Numbered from the stretch's first letter, positions 1 to 8,421 are shown. The stretch is DNA of 64,000 nucleotides from JBBQNR01 sp963774075 (GCA_963774075.1 CAVZDP010000009.1:364381-428380), one strand, 5' to 3'. Notes: generated from the sequence alone by a model not told the origin. Made by a program: numbers and translations.

Positions 1-109
1 CGCTAGCCCGGAGGCGCAACTGAAGGCCGCCGCCGGTGTTCCAGCGGCCGCCAAGGCAGACGGAACCGCCGGCCCACCCCGACGGCGAGGACATCAGGGA
101 GAGGAGGTC

Positions 110-2296
110 GTGGGAGGCACCGGGCACACCCGGCGGTCGTTCCTGATCGATAGCGCGCTTTCCGGTCTCGCCGTCGCCGTTGGTGGCCTCTGGCGCCCAC
201 TGGAAGCCGCGGCTGTGGCAGCTCCGGCGGCTGAGCTCGCGCGGCCGGCCTCGGTGGCGGCTCGGGCCGCGGTCGTCGCGAGCCCGCCGCTGCGAAACGC
301 CGACTACTGGGAGTTCGCGGGCTGGCTCCAGCCTGCGATGGACAAGCTCTGGAACGAGTCGCACACCGCCTATACGACCGACTCCCGCATCAACGCGTGC
401 GCGCTCATGACGCACGCGATCGCGGCGCTCGAGGGCCAGGACGGGCGGGCCCGCAACGACGTGCGGGCGAGGCAGCTCGCGGCGCGACTCTGCGAGTCGC
501 CACCGTTCCGCGCCCCGCGCGGCAGGCCCACAAGGCACCGCGACCCGCGCTCCGAGAGCCAGAGTCACGCGCCCGGATGGGTGACGAGCATCGCGCGCGC
601 GGACAGCGCGCAGCACATAACCGTCGATCCCAAGGTCGCCCGAGCGCTCTACTACGCGTGGCGCGCCCGCGAGCAGCTGCAGCTTCCCGAGGAGACCGTG
701 GCCCGGATCGTCGAGCGCGTGCGCTCGGTCGCGCGCTCGCCCTTCTTTCGCTATCCGAACGTGCGCCTGAACCAGATCAACTTCGCGGCGGAGCTTCACG
801 CGTGCGCGGCGAGCATGACTGGCGACGCTACGCTGCTCCGCCTCGACTACAGGCGGCAACTCGGGCGCTTCCTGAACGGCGCGAAGCGATCGGTGCGGCC
901 ATGGCGAATCGCGAACCTCGGGCCGAGCTACAACTTCCACCGCAACCCGTTCCAGCGCGTCGCGGCGCGCCACAACGTCGAGTCGGCCGAGTACGCGAAC
1001 ATCGTGCTCGACGTCATCTACTACTACGAGCAGGCGCGGCGGGAGGGGATGAGGCCGCTCTCGACGAGCCAGGCGCGCACCCTGCGGGCGTGGGTCAAGC
1101 GCGCCCTGCCGGCGTACTGGACCCACAGCGGCTACCTGAACTGGGATACCGGCCTCTACCTGTATCGCTGGCATCTCTCGCGCTACTGGGCCTGGTCGTG
1201 CCAGGGCCTGCTCGCGATCGCGACCTCTCAGAACTTCGTCGAGGAGGACGAGCGCCGCTGGGCGAAGTTCATCTTCGATCGAGGCCTTTCGACCTACGAG
1301 CGCTTCACCGAGCGCTGGCCCGACGACAGGCGCGAGCCGGGCAGCAGCCTCTTCGGGGTGACGACGAAGTTCAGCGAGGGCCGGCACTTCGAGCTCGCGC
1401 GTTTCCAGGCGCTGGCGGCCGAGGCGGTTCTGCGTGGCCTCGGAGACAAGCCCGCCGAGGAGCCGCCGCCCCTCTACGCCTTCGACCCCTCGATCGGGCG
1501 CCTCACGGTCACCACTCCCAGTTACAACACAGCCATCACCGCCGTCAGCAGCGGCGCGTTCCCGTATGGCGGGATCGAGCTCGCGCGGCTCTTCGACTCG
1601 AGGCAGCGCGTCGTCTCCCACATCGGAGGCCGCGCTCCCGCGGGCCTCGGGATCGTGGTCCGTGCGGCCAACGGCTCCGTCGTCTCTGCCTCGCAGCACC
1701 CGCGCTCGGTGCTGCGGCCAGGACGGCGGCCGGTCGTCCTCACGCGCTCCCCGAGGGGCGCGGTTCGAACCGGATCGCGCTACCCGCGCGAGCCGTACGC
1801 CGGGCGGTTCACGGACCTCGAGACGAACGGGTTCGCCAAGCGCGCCGGCGTGCACTTCGGTAACCGCTACCGCTTCCGCTCGGACCGCATCGACGCCGCC
1901 TGGAGGGTCAGCCGTGCTCGCACCGATGCGCTCTCGGCGGAGGCGCTGTTCCCGAGCTGGGAGAAGGCGACGATCCACGTGAACCTGAAGACGGGTGAGG
2001 TCGTGAGGCTGACCGGAACGGCCGCCGTGCCCCAGATCGACCTCGGGGCCGTCCGCTACTTCTTCGTCGAAGGAGGAGAGGGCGGCTACGTAGTCGTGCC
2101 GCGCGCGTCGACGGCGGGCGCCAATGTTCGCGTCGTGCGACCCGCCGAGCAGAGCTCCAACCCCCGTCCCGGGCCGAGCCTCGCGATCAGGCTGGCGGCG
2201 CCTTCGCGCTGGAGCCAACTCTCGCTCGAGGTCACGATCGCGCTAGCGCGCGACGAATCCGAAGCGGCGGCGGCGGTGCAGCGGCTCGGCGGTTAG
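110..2296 (+). CDS. Tat-exported protein of unknown function, lyase-like architecture
   Basis: 728 residues. The N-terminus has a twin-arginine signal (RRSFL at residues 8-12) followed by a hydrophobic stretch and an Ala-rich region, so the protein is probably exported folded through Tat. Residues about 60-440 look mainly helical and rich in Trp, Tyr and Arg (NLGPSYNFHRNP, WDTGLYLYRWHLSRYWAW), and the last 250 residues look like beta sandwich. A helical toroid followed by a beta sandwich is the layout of several polysaccharide lyases; I infer only a similar architecture and can name no catalytic residues. The GTG start has a GGAGAGGAGG tract almost touching it, so the true start could be slightly different, but the Tat motif supports this region. 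No recognised family; function unknown. Confidence 0.6.
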   Translation: MGGTGHTRRSFLIDSALSGLAVAVGGLWRPLEAAAVAAPAAELARPASVAARAAVVASPPLRNADYWEFAGWLQPAMDKLWNESHTAYTTDSRINACALMTHAIAALEGQDGRARNDVRARQLAARLCESPPFRAPRGRPTRHRDPRSESQSHAPGWVTSIARADSAQHITVDPKVARALYYAWRAREQLQLPEETVARIVERVRSVARSPFFRYPNVRLNQINFAAELHACAASMTGDATLLRLDYRRQLGRFLNGAKRSVRPWRIANLGPSYNFHRNPFQRVAARHNVESAEYANIVLDVIYYYEQARREGMRPLSTSQARTLRAWVKRALPAYWTHSGYLNWDTGLYLYRWHLSRYWAWSCQGLLAIATSQNFVEEDERRWAKFIFDRGLSTYERFTERWPDDRREPGSSLFGVTTKFSEGRHFELARFQALAAEAVLRGLGDKPAEEPPPLYAFDPSIGRLTVTTPSYNTAITAVSSGAFPYGGIELARLFDSRQRVVSHIGGRAPAGLGIVVRAANGSVVSASQHPRSVLRPGRRPVVLTRSPRGAVRTGSRYPREPYAGRFTDLETNGFAKRAGVHFGNRYRFRSDRIDAAWRVSRARTDALSAEALFPSWEKATIHVNLKTGEVVRLTGTAAVPQIDLGAVRYFFVEGGEGGYVVVPRASTAGANVRVVRPAEQSSNPRPGPSLAIRLAAPSRWSQLSLEVTIALARDESEAAAAVQRLGG

Positions 2297-2339
2297 AGCC
2301 TCAGCAGGCTCAACGGGCGAGGCGGAGGTGGGCGACTCG

Positions 2340-3119
2340 CTACTTGATCCCGAACATCGCAACGAGTCGAGCCCACCGGCGCAGGATGGCGACACGACTC
2401 AAAGCCGCCCGGTCAAACCGACGCAGGCGTGGAAGCCGGTGATGGAACCCGAACCCCCGCTCGATCATGCTCAGCAGCTGGGCTTCCTTGAACCGGTACT
2501 CCGAAAAGCCCGTGCCCCAGGCTTCGATGTCGACGTAGGTGAGCGGACGATCAGCGCCGCGGGGCGTCTTGTGGGGATAGGGCAAACGAGATCGGGCCAA
2601 CCGAAGCATCGGGTTCATTCCCATCGGCTCGAGGAAGAAGGCTCTTCCGCCCGATTTGATGACGCGAATGAGCTCGGGTCCTGCGCGGTCGACCTCGAGG
2701 TGGTGGAGTATCGACGTTCCGAACGCGATGTCGAATGACTCATCTGGACATGGGAGATCCTCCGCGGGCGCCACCATCGTCTCCAGCTCCACGCCGTTGA
2801 GCTCGGCTCGGCGGCGAGTCGCCTCGACCGATTCGAGTGATAGATCCGTGGCCGTCACCAGCGCGCCGCAGTGCGCGAGCAGGACGGCGTAGGCACCACT
2901 GCCGCAACCGAGCTCCAGGACGCGCTTGCCCTTCAAGTCACCGAGGAACTCCTCGACCTCGTCGAGGACGAAGCTCATGTTGTCGTCTCCCGCCTCGGCT
3001 CGCTCGCGGAACGTTACGCCTGCGGGCAGCACATCCTTCGCGGTCAGCTCCCGCGCCGCGAGCATGTCCCACTTCGCACGCTCGATGGCGTGCTTGTCTT
3101 CGAGTTCCGTCTCTCTCAT
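2340..3119 (-). CDS. class I SAM-dependent methyltransferase
   Basis: 259 residues. A Rossmann-type methyltransferase: the SAM-binding glycine loop is VLELGCGSGAYA (about residues 84-95), the acidic strand-2 end follows in VTATDLSLESVEA, and motif III-like sequence reads FDIAFGTSILHHLEV before IKSGGRAFFLEP. This is the small-molecule/lipid methyltransferase type (Methyltransf_11/25-like). The substrate cannot be read from sequence. The start is ATG, with no strong ribosome binding site. Its neighbour about 450 bp away on the other strand is a second, unrelated methyltransferase, and both sit in a stretch with slightly lower GC next to an integrase remnant, so acquisition by transfer is possible. 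Confidence 0.8.
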   Translation of the reverse strand: MRETELEDKHAIERAKWDMLAARELTAKDVLPAGVTFRERAEAGDDNMSFVLDEVEEFLGDLKGKRVLELGCGSGAYAVLLAHCGALVTATDLSLESVEATRRRAELNGVELETMVAPAEDLPCPDESFDIAFGTSILHHLEVDRAGPELIRVIKSGGRAFFLEPMGMNPMLRLARSRLPYPHKTPRGADRPLTYVDIEAWGTGFSEYRFKEAQLLSMIERGFGFHHRLPRLRRFDRAALSRVAILRRWARLVAMFGIK

Positions 3120-3222
3120 GTCGCTATCTTGCCTCAGCGGCGCTGGACTGTCTATCCGACTGCAGACATGCCATCAAAGGAGGACTCCTTGCGCTGAGGC
3201 CGCAGAAGGCTAGCAGCGGCCG

Positions 3223-3504
3223 CTAGTAGACCACGGGGATTGTCACCCACCGCGACACGGTCCTCTTGTGCCCGCGGCGGCCGACCTGCTGCACGAAGGT
3301 AACCGGCCCTTGCCCGGAGCCGCTGGGCTTCGGAGAGTCGGTCAGCGGACGGGGCTCGCTACGGAAGCGGAACACGAAGCGACCGTGTCGATCGACCCGG
3401 AAGCGAGTCTCGAGTCGGACGGCTGTTAACCCGCAAAGTCCATTCGATCGGTTGTCATCCGATCGGATACATCTGACTATCCGATAGGCAGTTGCACCTT
3501 GCAT
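3223..3504 (-). pseudogene. small basic ORF, possible C-terminal gene remnant
   Basis: 93 codons from an ATG. The last 60 residues (ETRFRVDRHGRFVFRFRSE onward, ending SRWVTIPVVY) look like the C-terminal beta-rich tail of a larger secreted or surface protein, while the first 25 residues look like read-through of intergenic DNA. I recognise no family. It lies between two methyltransferase genes and may be what is left of a truncated gene, or a non-coding open frame. Confidence 0.25.
3441..3490. promoter_or_regulatory. cluster of CGATCG palindromes, operator-like
   Basis: Three related motifs lie close together before the second methyltransferase: TTCGATCGGTT around 3443-3453, a perfect 12-bp palindrome ATCCGATCGGAT at 3457-3468, and TATCCGATAGG around 3478-3488. 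Repeated palindromes in a short AT-richer stretch upstream of a gene resemble a repressor operator. No regulator is identifiable nearby. Confidence 0.3.
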
Positions 3505-3563
3505 TCTCCTGCGACATCGCCCGCGCAGTATCGGGCAGGGACGGTTCCCTAGGATGCGAGTGG

Positions 3564-4223
3564 GTGGGGGTTTGGGACAGCCACATTGACGAGGAAGCGG
3601 CGTTCTGGCGCTCCTGGCTTTCCGACGACAGGTACGCCGAGGAGCGGGAGCTCCGCTGGACGAACCTGAGCGGGGCGCAGTTCGGGCGCGGGTTTGCGCA
3701 AGCCGTTGGAGCCGGTCCGGGCGAGCTGCTGCGCGTCCTCGATGTTGGATCAGGGCCGATGTCCACGCTGTTCACGAGGGCCGAGGACAGCCCCATCGAG
3801 CTTGTCTGCGCCGACCCCCTGGCCGACACCTACAACGCTTTGCTCGACGAATACGGCTACCACGACGCCCCTCGCATACAGAAGGTCATGGGAGAGGAGC
3901 TGTCGGCCAAGTTCGGGGAGGGCTCCTTTCACTACGTCTCGAGCGCCAACGCCTTGGACCATTGCGAAGACCCGGCCAAGACGTTTGCGGAGATGTACCG
4001 CGTGTGCAGGCCGGGCGGGCTCATCGTCGTCACCTCCGTCGAGAACGAGGGTGAGCGCCAGCACTACCGGGGACTTCATCAGTGGAATCTCAGCGCCGAC
4101 GACCGAGGGTTGTGGCTGTCAGAGCGCAACCTGCTCGAGGGAGTCAAGGGTTCGTACTCGTGGCGCCACGATGTGCTTCCGGACGGGTCACGGGCCTTTC
4201 GGGTGGAAGTTCGGAAGGCCTAG
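3564..4223 (+). CDS. SAM-dependent methyltransferase
   Basis: 219 residues from GTG 3564; the frame is open further upstream to TTG 3492, but that region reads like non-coding sequence, whereas the preferred start gives MGVWDSHIDEEAAFWRSWL. The SAM site is VLDVGSGPMSTLF, followed by CADPLADTYN (acidic residue at strand 2) and the motif FHYVSSANALDHCEDP before RPGGLIVV. This pattern is typical of methyltransferases found beside sugar or lipid biosynthesis genes; the acceptor is unknown. No convincing Shine-Dalgarno site is present. Immediately downstream begins a 300-bp structured non-coding stretch. Confidence 0.75.
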   Translation: MGVWDSHIDEEAAFWRSWLSDDRYAEERELRWTNLSGAQFGRGFAQAVGAGPGELLRVLDVGSGPMSTLFTRAEDSPIELVCADPLADTYNALLDEYGYHDAPRIQKVMGEELSAKFGEGSFHYVSSANALDHCEDPAKTFAEMYRVCRPGGLIVVTSVENEGERQHYRGLHQWNLSADDRGLWLSERNLLEGVKGSYSWRHDVLPDGSRAFRVEVRKA

Positions 4224-4269
4224 GCGCCCTTACCCCCTCAAATCTCTGAGGCTGCCTATATATACATAC

Positions 4270-4533
4270 GCAAGGCCGCGCGGATCGGGGTACTCCCCCG
4301 CCCCTGTACCCCGGCGTGGAGATGGCCGATCGCGGCTACCCGCGTAGGTGATTCGGGCACCACCTCCGCGCTGGTGCCTGAACGCGAGGGAGAGGGAAGG
4401 GCTGCGCTTCCCTTGCTAGTAGTGCGGCATACGCGGGTTCATGACCGTCTGCTAGTAAGGCAGGGGTTCACGCTCTCTCACGCCTAGAGCTGCGCCGGCA
4501 GACACGTTCGGATTGGAGCAGCGGCTCCTTTTT
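4270..4533 (+). ncRNA. candidate structured RNA with C-rich hairpin loops
   Basis: This stretch has no plausible gene but contains several perfect inverted repeats in a row: CGGGGTAC/GTACCCCG (4286-4293 with 4306-4313) enclosing the loop TCCCCCGCCCCT; CGCGG/CCGCG (4331-4335 with 4340-4344); GGCACCA/TGGTGCC (4356-4362 with 4372-4378) enclosing CCTCCGCGC; AGGGAAG/CTTCCCT (4393-4399 with 4407-4413); CTGC/GCAG near 4449-4463. It ends in a hairpin plus T-run at 4515-4533, and an AT-rich TATATATACATA stretch at 4257-4268 could be its promoter. C-rich loops are a hallmark of small RNAs that pair with ribosome binding sites, including the actinobacterial 6C RNA; identity with 6C is not established. 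Confidence 0.4.
4515..4533 (+). terminator. rho-independent terminator
   Basis: GGAGC, loop AGCG, GCTCC, then TTTTT. It lies after the structured stretch and before the integrase remnant, so it most likely ends a transcript coming from 4270 or from the methyltransferase gene. Confidence 0.6.
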
Positions 4534-4546
4534 AAAGAGAGCGGCG

Positions 4547-4786
4547 ATCGGCGGCTTTTGCGCATCGCTCTTCTACGCGCTCGGAGCGAGCCCAGCCGAA
4601 GTCATGGCCGAGATGGGGCACACGGACCCGAAGCTTGGGCTGTCGATCTACGTACAGGCAATGCGTCGCGACGACGGAGAAGGTGAGCGGTTGCGGGCGC
4701 TAGTAGAGGGTGCTCATTGGGCACCAATAGGCACCAGTGCCCAAATAGAGGCCGATGCAACCGCGCGCGAGTTCGACCCCGACATA
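4547..4786 (+). pseudogene. tyrosine recombinase/integrase C-terminal remnant
   Basis: In frame 2 the translation reads IGGFCASLFYALGASPAEV, then MAEMGHTDPKLGLSIYVQAM, then RRDDGEGERLRALVEGAHW. This matches the C-terminal end of phage-type tyrosine recombinases: the HxxR-to-GH-to-Tyr section, with the GHTDP box and the catalytic Tyr in SIY. The N-terminal and core domains are missing and the HxLRRTF part is degraded, so it cannot be active. It ends against the 3' end of tRNA-Gly, the usual place for an integrase gene, and marks an old integration event. Confidence 0.6.
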
Positions 4787-4787
4787 G

Positions 4788-4812
4788 AAAAACCCCGCCG
4801 TAACGGGGCTTT
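4788..4812 (-). terminator. terminator of tRNA-Gly
   Basis: Read on the minus strand: CCCCG, TTACGG loop, CGGGG, then TTTTT. It sits just after the 3' end of the tRNA-Gly gene. Confidence 0.7.
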
Positions 4813-4818
4813 CGAGAG

Positions 4819-4892
4819 AGCGGATGATGGGACTCGAACCCACGACCTTCTGCATGGCAAGCAGACGCTCTAGCCAACTGAGCTACATCCGC
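4819..4892 (-). tRNA. tRNA-Gly (GCC)
   Basis: 74-nt cloverleaf. Acceptor GCGGATG pairs with CATCCGC at 4820-4826; the discriminator is T, as expected for tRNA-Gly. The anticodon loop TTGCCAT gives anticodon GCC, and the T-arm reads GTGGGTTCGAGTCCCAT. No CCA is encoded. The promoter -10 is TATACT, 11 nt upstream of the 5' end. An integrase remnant lies at its 3' side. Confidence 0.95.
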
Positions 4893-4903
4893 GAGGACGG
4901 CCA

Positions 4904-4909
4904 AGTATA
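4904..4909 (-). promoter_or_regulatory. -10 box of tRNA-Gly promoter
   Basis: TATACT on the minus strand, 11 nt before the first tRNA base. It matches the TAnnnT boxes found before tRNA-Cys (TAACCT, 4935-4940) and tRNA-Val (TAAACT, 8317-8322), each 10 nt from the mature 5' end. Confidence 0.6.
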
Positions 4910-4950
4910 GCCTCGGCCTGCCGGGCGCGAACGCTAACCTTGGCGCTCGC

Positions 4951-5021
4951 GGCGACGTGGCGGAGTGGTTACGCGGGGGCCTGCAAAGCCCTTTACACCG
5001 GTTCGATTCCGGTCGTCGCCT
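4951..5021 (+). tRNA. tRNA-Cys (GCA)
   Basis: 71-nt cloverleaf: acceptor GGCGACG with CGTCGCC, discriminator T (the Cys identity base). The anticodon stem GGGGC/GCCCT encloses CTGCAAA, anticodon GCA, and the T-arm contains CCGGTTCGATTCCGG. It is transcribed divergently from tRNA-Gly, 58 bp away. Confidence 0.95.
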
Positions 5022-5082
5022 CTTCGGTCTGCGAGCTTTTTCGAGCGCTCCGAGACCGCATCACAAAGCCGAAAACGGAACC

Positions 5083-5112
5083 GGGCCCTCCCTGGCGAGA
5101 GAGGGCCCTTTC
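5083..5112 (+). terminator. terminator of tRNA-Cys
   Basis: GGGCCCTC, 10-nt loop, GAGGGCCC, followed by TTTCCGTTT. It lies 60 nt after the tRNA-Cys gene. Confidence 0.65.
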
Positions 5113-5293
5113 CGTTTCCAAAGAACGTTCCACCGGCGGCGGACATCCGGCCGGCCCGTCGGTTCTTCGTCAGTGAGTCGCCAATGACTCTGCCAGTCCT
5201 AACACCAGCTTCGTCGATAAGTTGCATCGGCAGGTATGCCCGTTGGGTTAAGTTCCGGTCCGGGCAATGACCGGCTGGAGGAAGGAGAGGTCC

Positions 5294-6289
5294 ATGAAGT
5301 ACCTGATCACCGGAGGGTCCGGCTACATCGGAAGCCGCCTGGTGGAGCTGCTCGCGAGCCGCGAGGACACCGAGCGGATCCTGATCACCGACGTGCGACC
5401 GCCCGCGGTCCCGTGGCCGAAGACGACGTACGTGGAGATGGACATCCGGGATGCCGCCATGGAGCCGCTGCTGCGGGCGGAGGAGCCGGATGCCCTCGTC
5501 CACCTCGCCTTCATCCTCAATCCGATGCACGACGAGCACACGATGTACGACATCGACGTCAACGGGACCCAGAACGTGCTCGACGCCGCCTCTCGCGCCG
5601 GCACGCCCCACCTACTCGTGGCATCCAGCACCACCGCCTACGGCGCCTGGCCGGACAACCCGGTCCCACTGCGCGAGGAAGACCCCGTGCGCGGCATGCC
5701 GCACTACGAGTACGCGCGCGACAAGACCGAGATCGACCGCATGTGCCAACTCTGGGACGCGCGCCACCCGGATCGCACGATGACGATCGTGCGGCCCTGC
5801 ATCGTGTTCGGGCCCAGCGTTGACAACTACATCGTGCGCTTCTGGCAGACCGCGCCCTTCGTCGCGCTGATGGACGGCGTGGACGCCGAGCTCCAGTACG
5901 TGCACGAGGAGGACGTGATCGACGCGCTCTCGCGCCTGCTGCTCGAGCGCAAGGAGGGGATCTTCAACCTCACCGGAGACGGCACCGTGAGCCTCTCGCA
6001 GGCGGCCGAGATCACCGGGCTCAAGACTCGCCGCGTCCCGTTCGGCTTCTACAGGCGCCTGGCGGCGTTTCTGTGGGGAGTGCGCTTTCCTCGCGCGGAG
6101 GCTCCACCCGGCCAGCTCGATTTTCTCCGTTACCCGTGGATCGCCTCCAACGAGAAGCTCAAGCAGGAGCTCGGCTGGCAGCCGCGCTACACGAGCAGGC
6201 AGGCCTTCGAGGCTGCGATGCAGGCAAAGGGCAAGCTGGCAGCGCGCGGACCGGCGCCACCCGAGCGGGCGCCGGTCCTGTCACGCTAG
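5294..6289 (+). CDS. NAD(P)-dependent epimerase/dehydratase (extended SDR)
   Basis: 331 residues. Start ATG 5294 is chosen over an in-frame ATG at 5267 because GAAGGAGAGG sits 4 nt before it and the protein then begins directly with the nucleotide-binding strand MKYLITGGSGYIGSRL. The GxxGxxG loop is GGSGYIG, the catalytic Ser/Thr segment is SSTTAYG, and the YxxxK pair is YARDK. Length and order of motifs fit sugar-nucleotide epimerases and dehydratases or related reductases of the extended SDR class. The C-terminus ends in a Pro/Ala-rich tail. It stands alone after tRNA-Cys; the substrate is unknown. Confidence 0.8.
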   Translation: MKYLITGGSGYIGSRLVELLASREDTERILITDVRPPAVPWPKTTYVEMDIRDAAMEPLLRAEEPDALVHLAFILNPMHDEHTMYDIDVNGTQNVLDAASRAGTPHLLVASSTTAYGAWPDNPVPLREEDPVRGMPHYEYARDKTEIDRMCQLWDARHPDRTMTIVRPCIVFGPSVDNYIVRFWQTAPFVALMDGVDAELQYVHEEDVIDALSRLLLERKEGIFNLTGDGTVSLSQAAEITGLKTRRVPFGFYRRLAAFLWGVRFPRAEAPPGQLDFLRYPWIASNEKLKQELGWQPRYTSRQAFEAAMQAKGKLAARGPAPPERAPVLSR

Positions 6290-6302
6290 CTTCCGAGCAG
6301 GG

Positions 6303-8117
6303 CTACTTGGAGACCTTCTCGGTGAAGGTGTCGCGGGTGCTGGTGGCCGCGCCCGTCACAGGGGTCTGGGTCACCTTGACGCTGAACTCGCGGCTGCGGC
6401 CGCGGCGGAGCAGCTCGCGGGAGCGGTTGCTCACTCTGAGCGCGCCGTCGCGCAGGCGGAGCGTTGCCTTCGACGCGCCGGCACTCGGGAGTCCCGTGAC
6501 CTTGACGGTGTGGGAATCGACGTACTCGAACGCACCGCCGCCGAGCGCCGAGGCGCTTCCGCTCGACTCGTCGATTCGACTGCGAACGAACGAGAGGTTG
6601 CTGCTGACCTTCACCGTGAGCTCCTTCATGTTCGGCGCGTCCGGGTGCTTCGTCGTCTTGACGGTCAGCTTCGGCTCCGAGCCGGTGGGCTGCGAGAGAT
6701 CGCCGGTCACTCCCGGCCCGCAGCCGTTGATGTCCGCTTGGAGCTTCGAGTCGGCGGTGCTAACTCCGTTCCAGCCCTCGAACTTGGCGAACATGCTGAC
6801 CGTGTTGAAGCGCGAGCTCGAGCTGCCGCGGAAGCAGAGGTCCTCGCGGTTCTGGAACACCCCTGTCGTCTTTCCGCCGTTGAGCGCGACCGTCAGCTCC
6901 GAGACCGGAAGCTGAGGCGTGTTCGAGGCGAGCGACTGGATGATCCGGTTGTTGACCAGCTGCGTGCGCGTCTTGATCTTGATGTGCGCGCGCCCCTGGA
7001 GGTCGATCAGGAGGCCCGGAAGCGAGCTGCTGGTCTGCTGCAGAAGGTAGACCGGCCCCGCCAGGGTTGAGCTGAGGAACGGGCTCTTCGCGTGCGCGTT
7101 GCCGAACTTGGAGTTGGCCGGGCACGTGTCGCTGTCGGCCTGCGCTTCCGTGCAGAGCTTATAGGCGGAGTTGTTCGTGTTGAGCTCCGGGGGCAGCGTG
7201 ATCTTGTTTGCCTTCTGGTCGGCGTCCCCGGTGGGCTGCGTGATCTTGATGACGACCGGCGGGTAGCCGTTCAGCCGTGTGGTGCCACGGTCACCGATCT
7301 GCACCGAGAGGCTCGGGCGGAACGGCACCGCCGCGCAGCCCGTGGTCTCGAACGTGTAGGCCGGTCCCGTCGCGACGGTCGGGTCGTCGTAGCCGATCGC
7401 CTGACCCGTGGACGATTGGGTCATGCACGAGGTCGGGTTGCGGACGTACCTATTCGTGGAGCCGTTGATGATGAACGACAGGCTCCGGACCTGGAGGTTG
7501 AACCCAAACTGCGACGCCGGCAGGCGGTTGATGTCGGTGAGGGTTCCGGTGAGGCCGTAGTCGGTGGCCCCCCGGGGTGTGATCGTGAACGGGATCGAGG
7601 AGACAAGGTTGTTGCCGCCGCCGATTGGAGTGACGACACCCAGGCGCCCGGGCTCGTTGCCGAGCGGCTCCGCGTTGTACACGATGCCCGCGAGACTCGC
7701 CGCGACAGTGCTCGTTCCCGCTATGACAGCGTCGAGCCGCGACGTGCCGATGGAGCTCCCCGCCGGACACGTCGCTCCGCCGGCCTGGAGAGCTACCTCC
7801 GAGCACTTCGGGACGGACTCGGGATTGCCGAGCAGGCCCGGCGCGAAGTTGGTGAGCGCCGTCTTCAGATCCTCGCTGCCGCTCCCCCCGTAGCTGAACA
7901 GGGTGTACGAGCCCGCGTCGGGAAACGCCCCCGCCTGGAGCGACGACGGCCCGTTGCTCGGCACGGTCGGCGCTGCCGGCAGGTTGGAGATGATCTTGTA
8001 GTCGTCGATCGACACCGCCGCGTTCGCCAACGAGGGCGACAGCGCGAGCATGGTGAGGGCTGCGACCGTTCCAAGACCGAGCAGCCTGCCGCGGGTCGTA
8101 CGGATCTGTCCTGTCAC
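6303..8117 (-). CDS. large secreted beta-rich protein, unknown function
   Basis: 604 residues with a clear signal peptide (RGRLLGLGTVAALTMLALSP, cleavage after about residue 33, ANA-AV). The rest is rich in Ser, Thr, Gly and Asn, with two similar halves: SEVALQAGGATCPAGSSIGT and CTEAQADSDTCPANSKFGNA both look like a short Cys-containing motif before a GxVY strand (LAGIVYN, LAGPVYLL). The C-terminal 100 residues look like an Ig-like or anchoring domain. GTG 8117 has AGGAGGT 8 nt upstream, one of the few strong ribosome binding sites in the window. Such proteins appear as families in Thermoleophilia to my recollection; function is not known. Confidence 0.65.
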   Translation of the reverse strand: MTGQIRTTRGRLLGLGTVAALTMLALSPSLANAAVSIDDYKIISNLPAAPTVPSNGPSSLQAGAFPDAGSYTLFSYGGSGSEDLKTALTNFAPGLLGNPESVPKCSEVALQAGGATCPAGSSIGTSRLDAVIAGTSTVAASLAGIVYNAEPLGNEPGRLGVVTPIGGGNNLVSSIPFTITPRGATDYGLTGTLTDINRLPASQFGFNLQVRSLSFIINGSTNRYVRNPTSCMTQSSTGQAIGYDDPTVATGPAYTFETTGCAAVPFRPSLSVQIGDRGTTRLNGYPPVVIKITQPTGDADQKANKITLPPELNTNNSAYKLCTEAQADSDTCPANSKFGNAHAKSPFLSSTLAGPVYLLQQTSSSLPGLLIDLQGRAHIKIKTRTQLVNNRIIQSLASNTPQLPVSELTVALNGGKTTGVFQNREDLCFRGSSSSRFNTVSMFAKFEGWNGVSTADSKLQADINGCGPGVTGDLSQPTGSEPKLTVKTTKHPDAPNMKELTVKVSSNLSFVRSRIDESSGSASALGGGAFEYVDSHTVKVTGLPSAGASKATLRLRDGALRVSNRSRELLRRGRSREFSVKVTQTPVTGAATSTRDTFTEKVSK

Positions 8118-8332
8118 GTTTGCTACCTCCTGCCCATCGCCTGGGAGGAGGCGCGGGCACGGTTGGGGGGGGAATGTGACGGAGATGATGTGGTCTCTAT
8201 CGGTCGTATGCCCGCTTCCATGAGCGCCGCATTCCAGGGCTTGGCCGAATTAACGCCAAATTCGCATACGCCGAACGGGGTTCGATGGCCCCGATCTCGT
8301 CGCAGACCGGTCCGGCTAAACTCGACCCTCGC

Positions 8333-8405
8333 GGGCGCATAGCTCAGTTGGGAGAGCGCCAGCTCGACAAGCTGGAGGTCACTGGTTCGAGCCCAGTTGC
8401 GCCCA
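8333..8405 (+). tRNA. tRNA-Val (GAC)
   Basis: 73-nt cloverleaf: acceptor GGGCGCA with TGCGCCC, discriminator A. The anticodon stem CCAGC/GCTGG encloses TCGACAA, anticodon GAC. The T-arm contains CTGGTTCGAGCCCAG. CCA is not encoded (CCT follows). A -10 box TAAACT lies at 8317-8322. Confidence 0.95.
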
Positions 8406-8421
8406 CCTGCGAAACGTCCCG

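Noticed and set aside
4270..4533. tmRNA or RNase P RNA
   Set aside because: No tRNA-like ends with a TTCGA T-arm and no RNase P core motifs; the stretch is also too short.
4604..4873. Translation running through the tRNA-Gly gene (DGTRTHDLLHGKQ)
   Set aside because: A well-known spurious peptide produced by reading antisense to a tRNA; only the part before about 4786 has integrase similarity.
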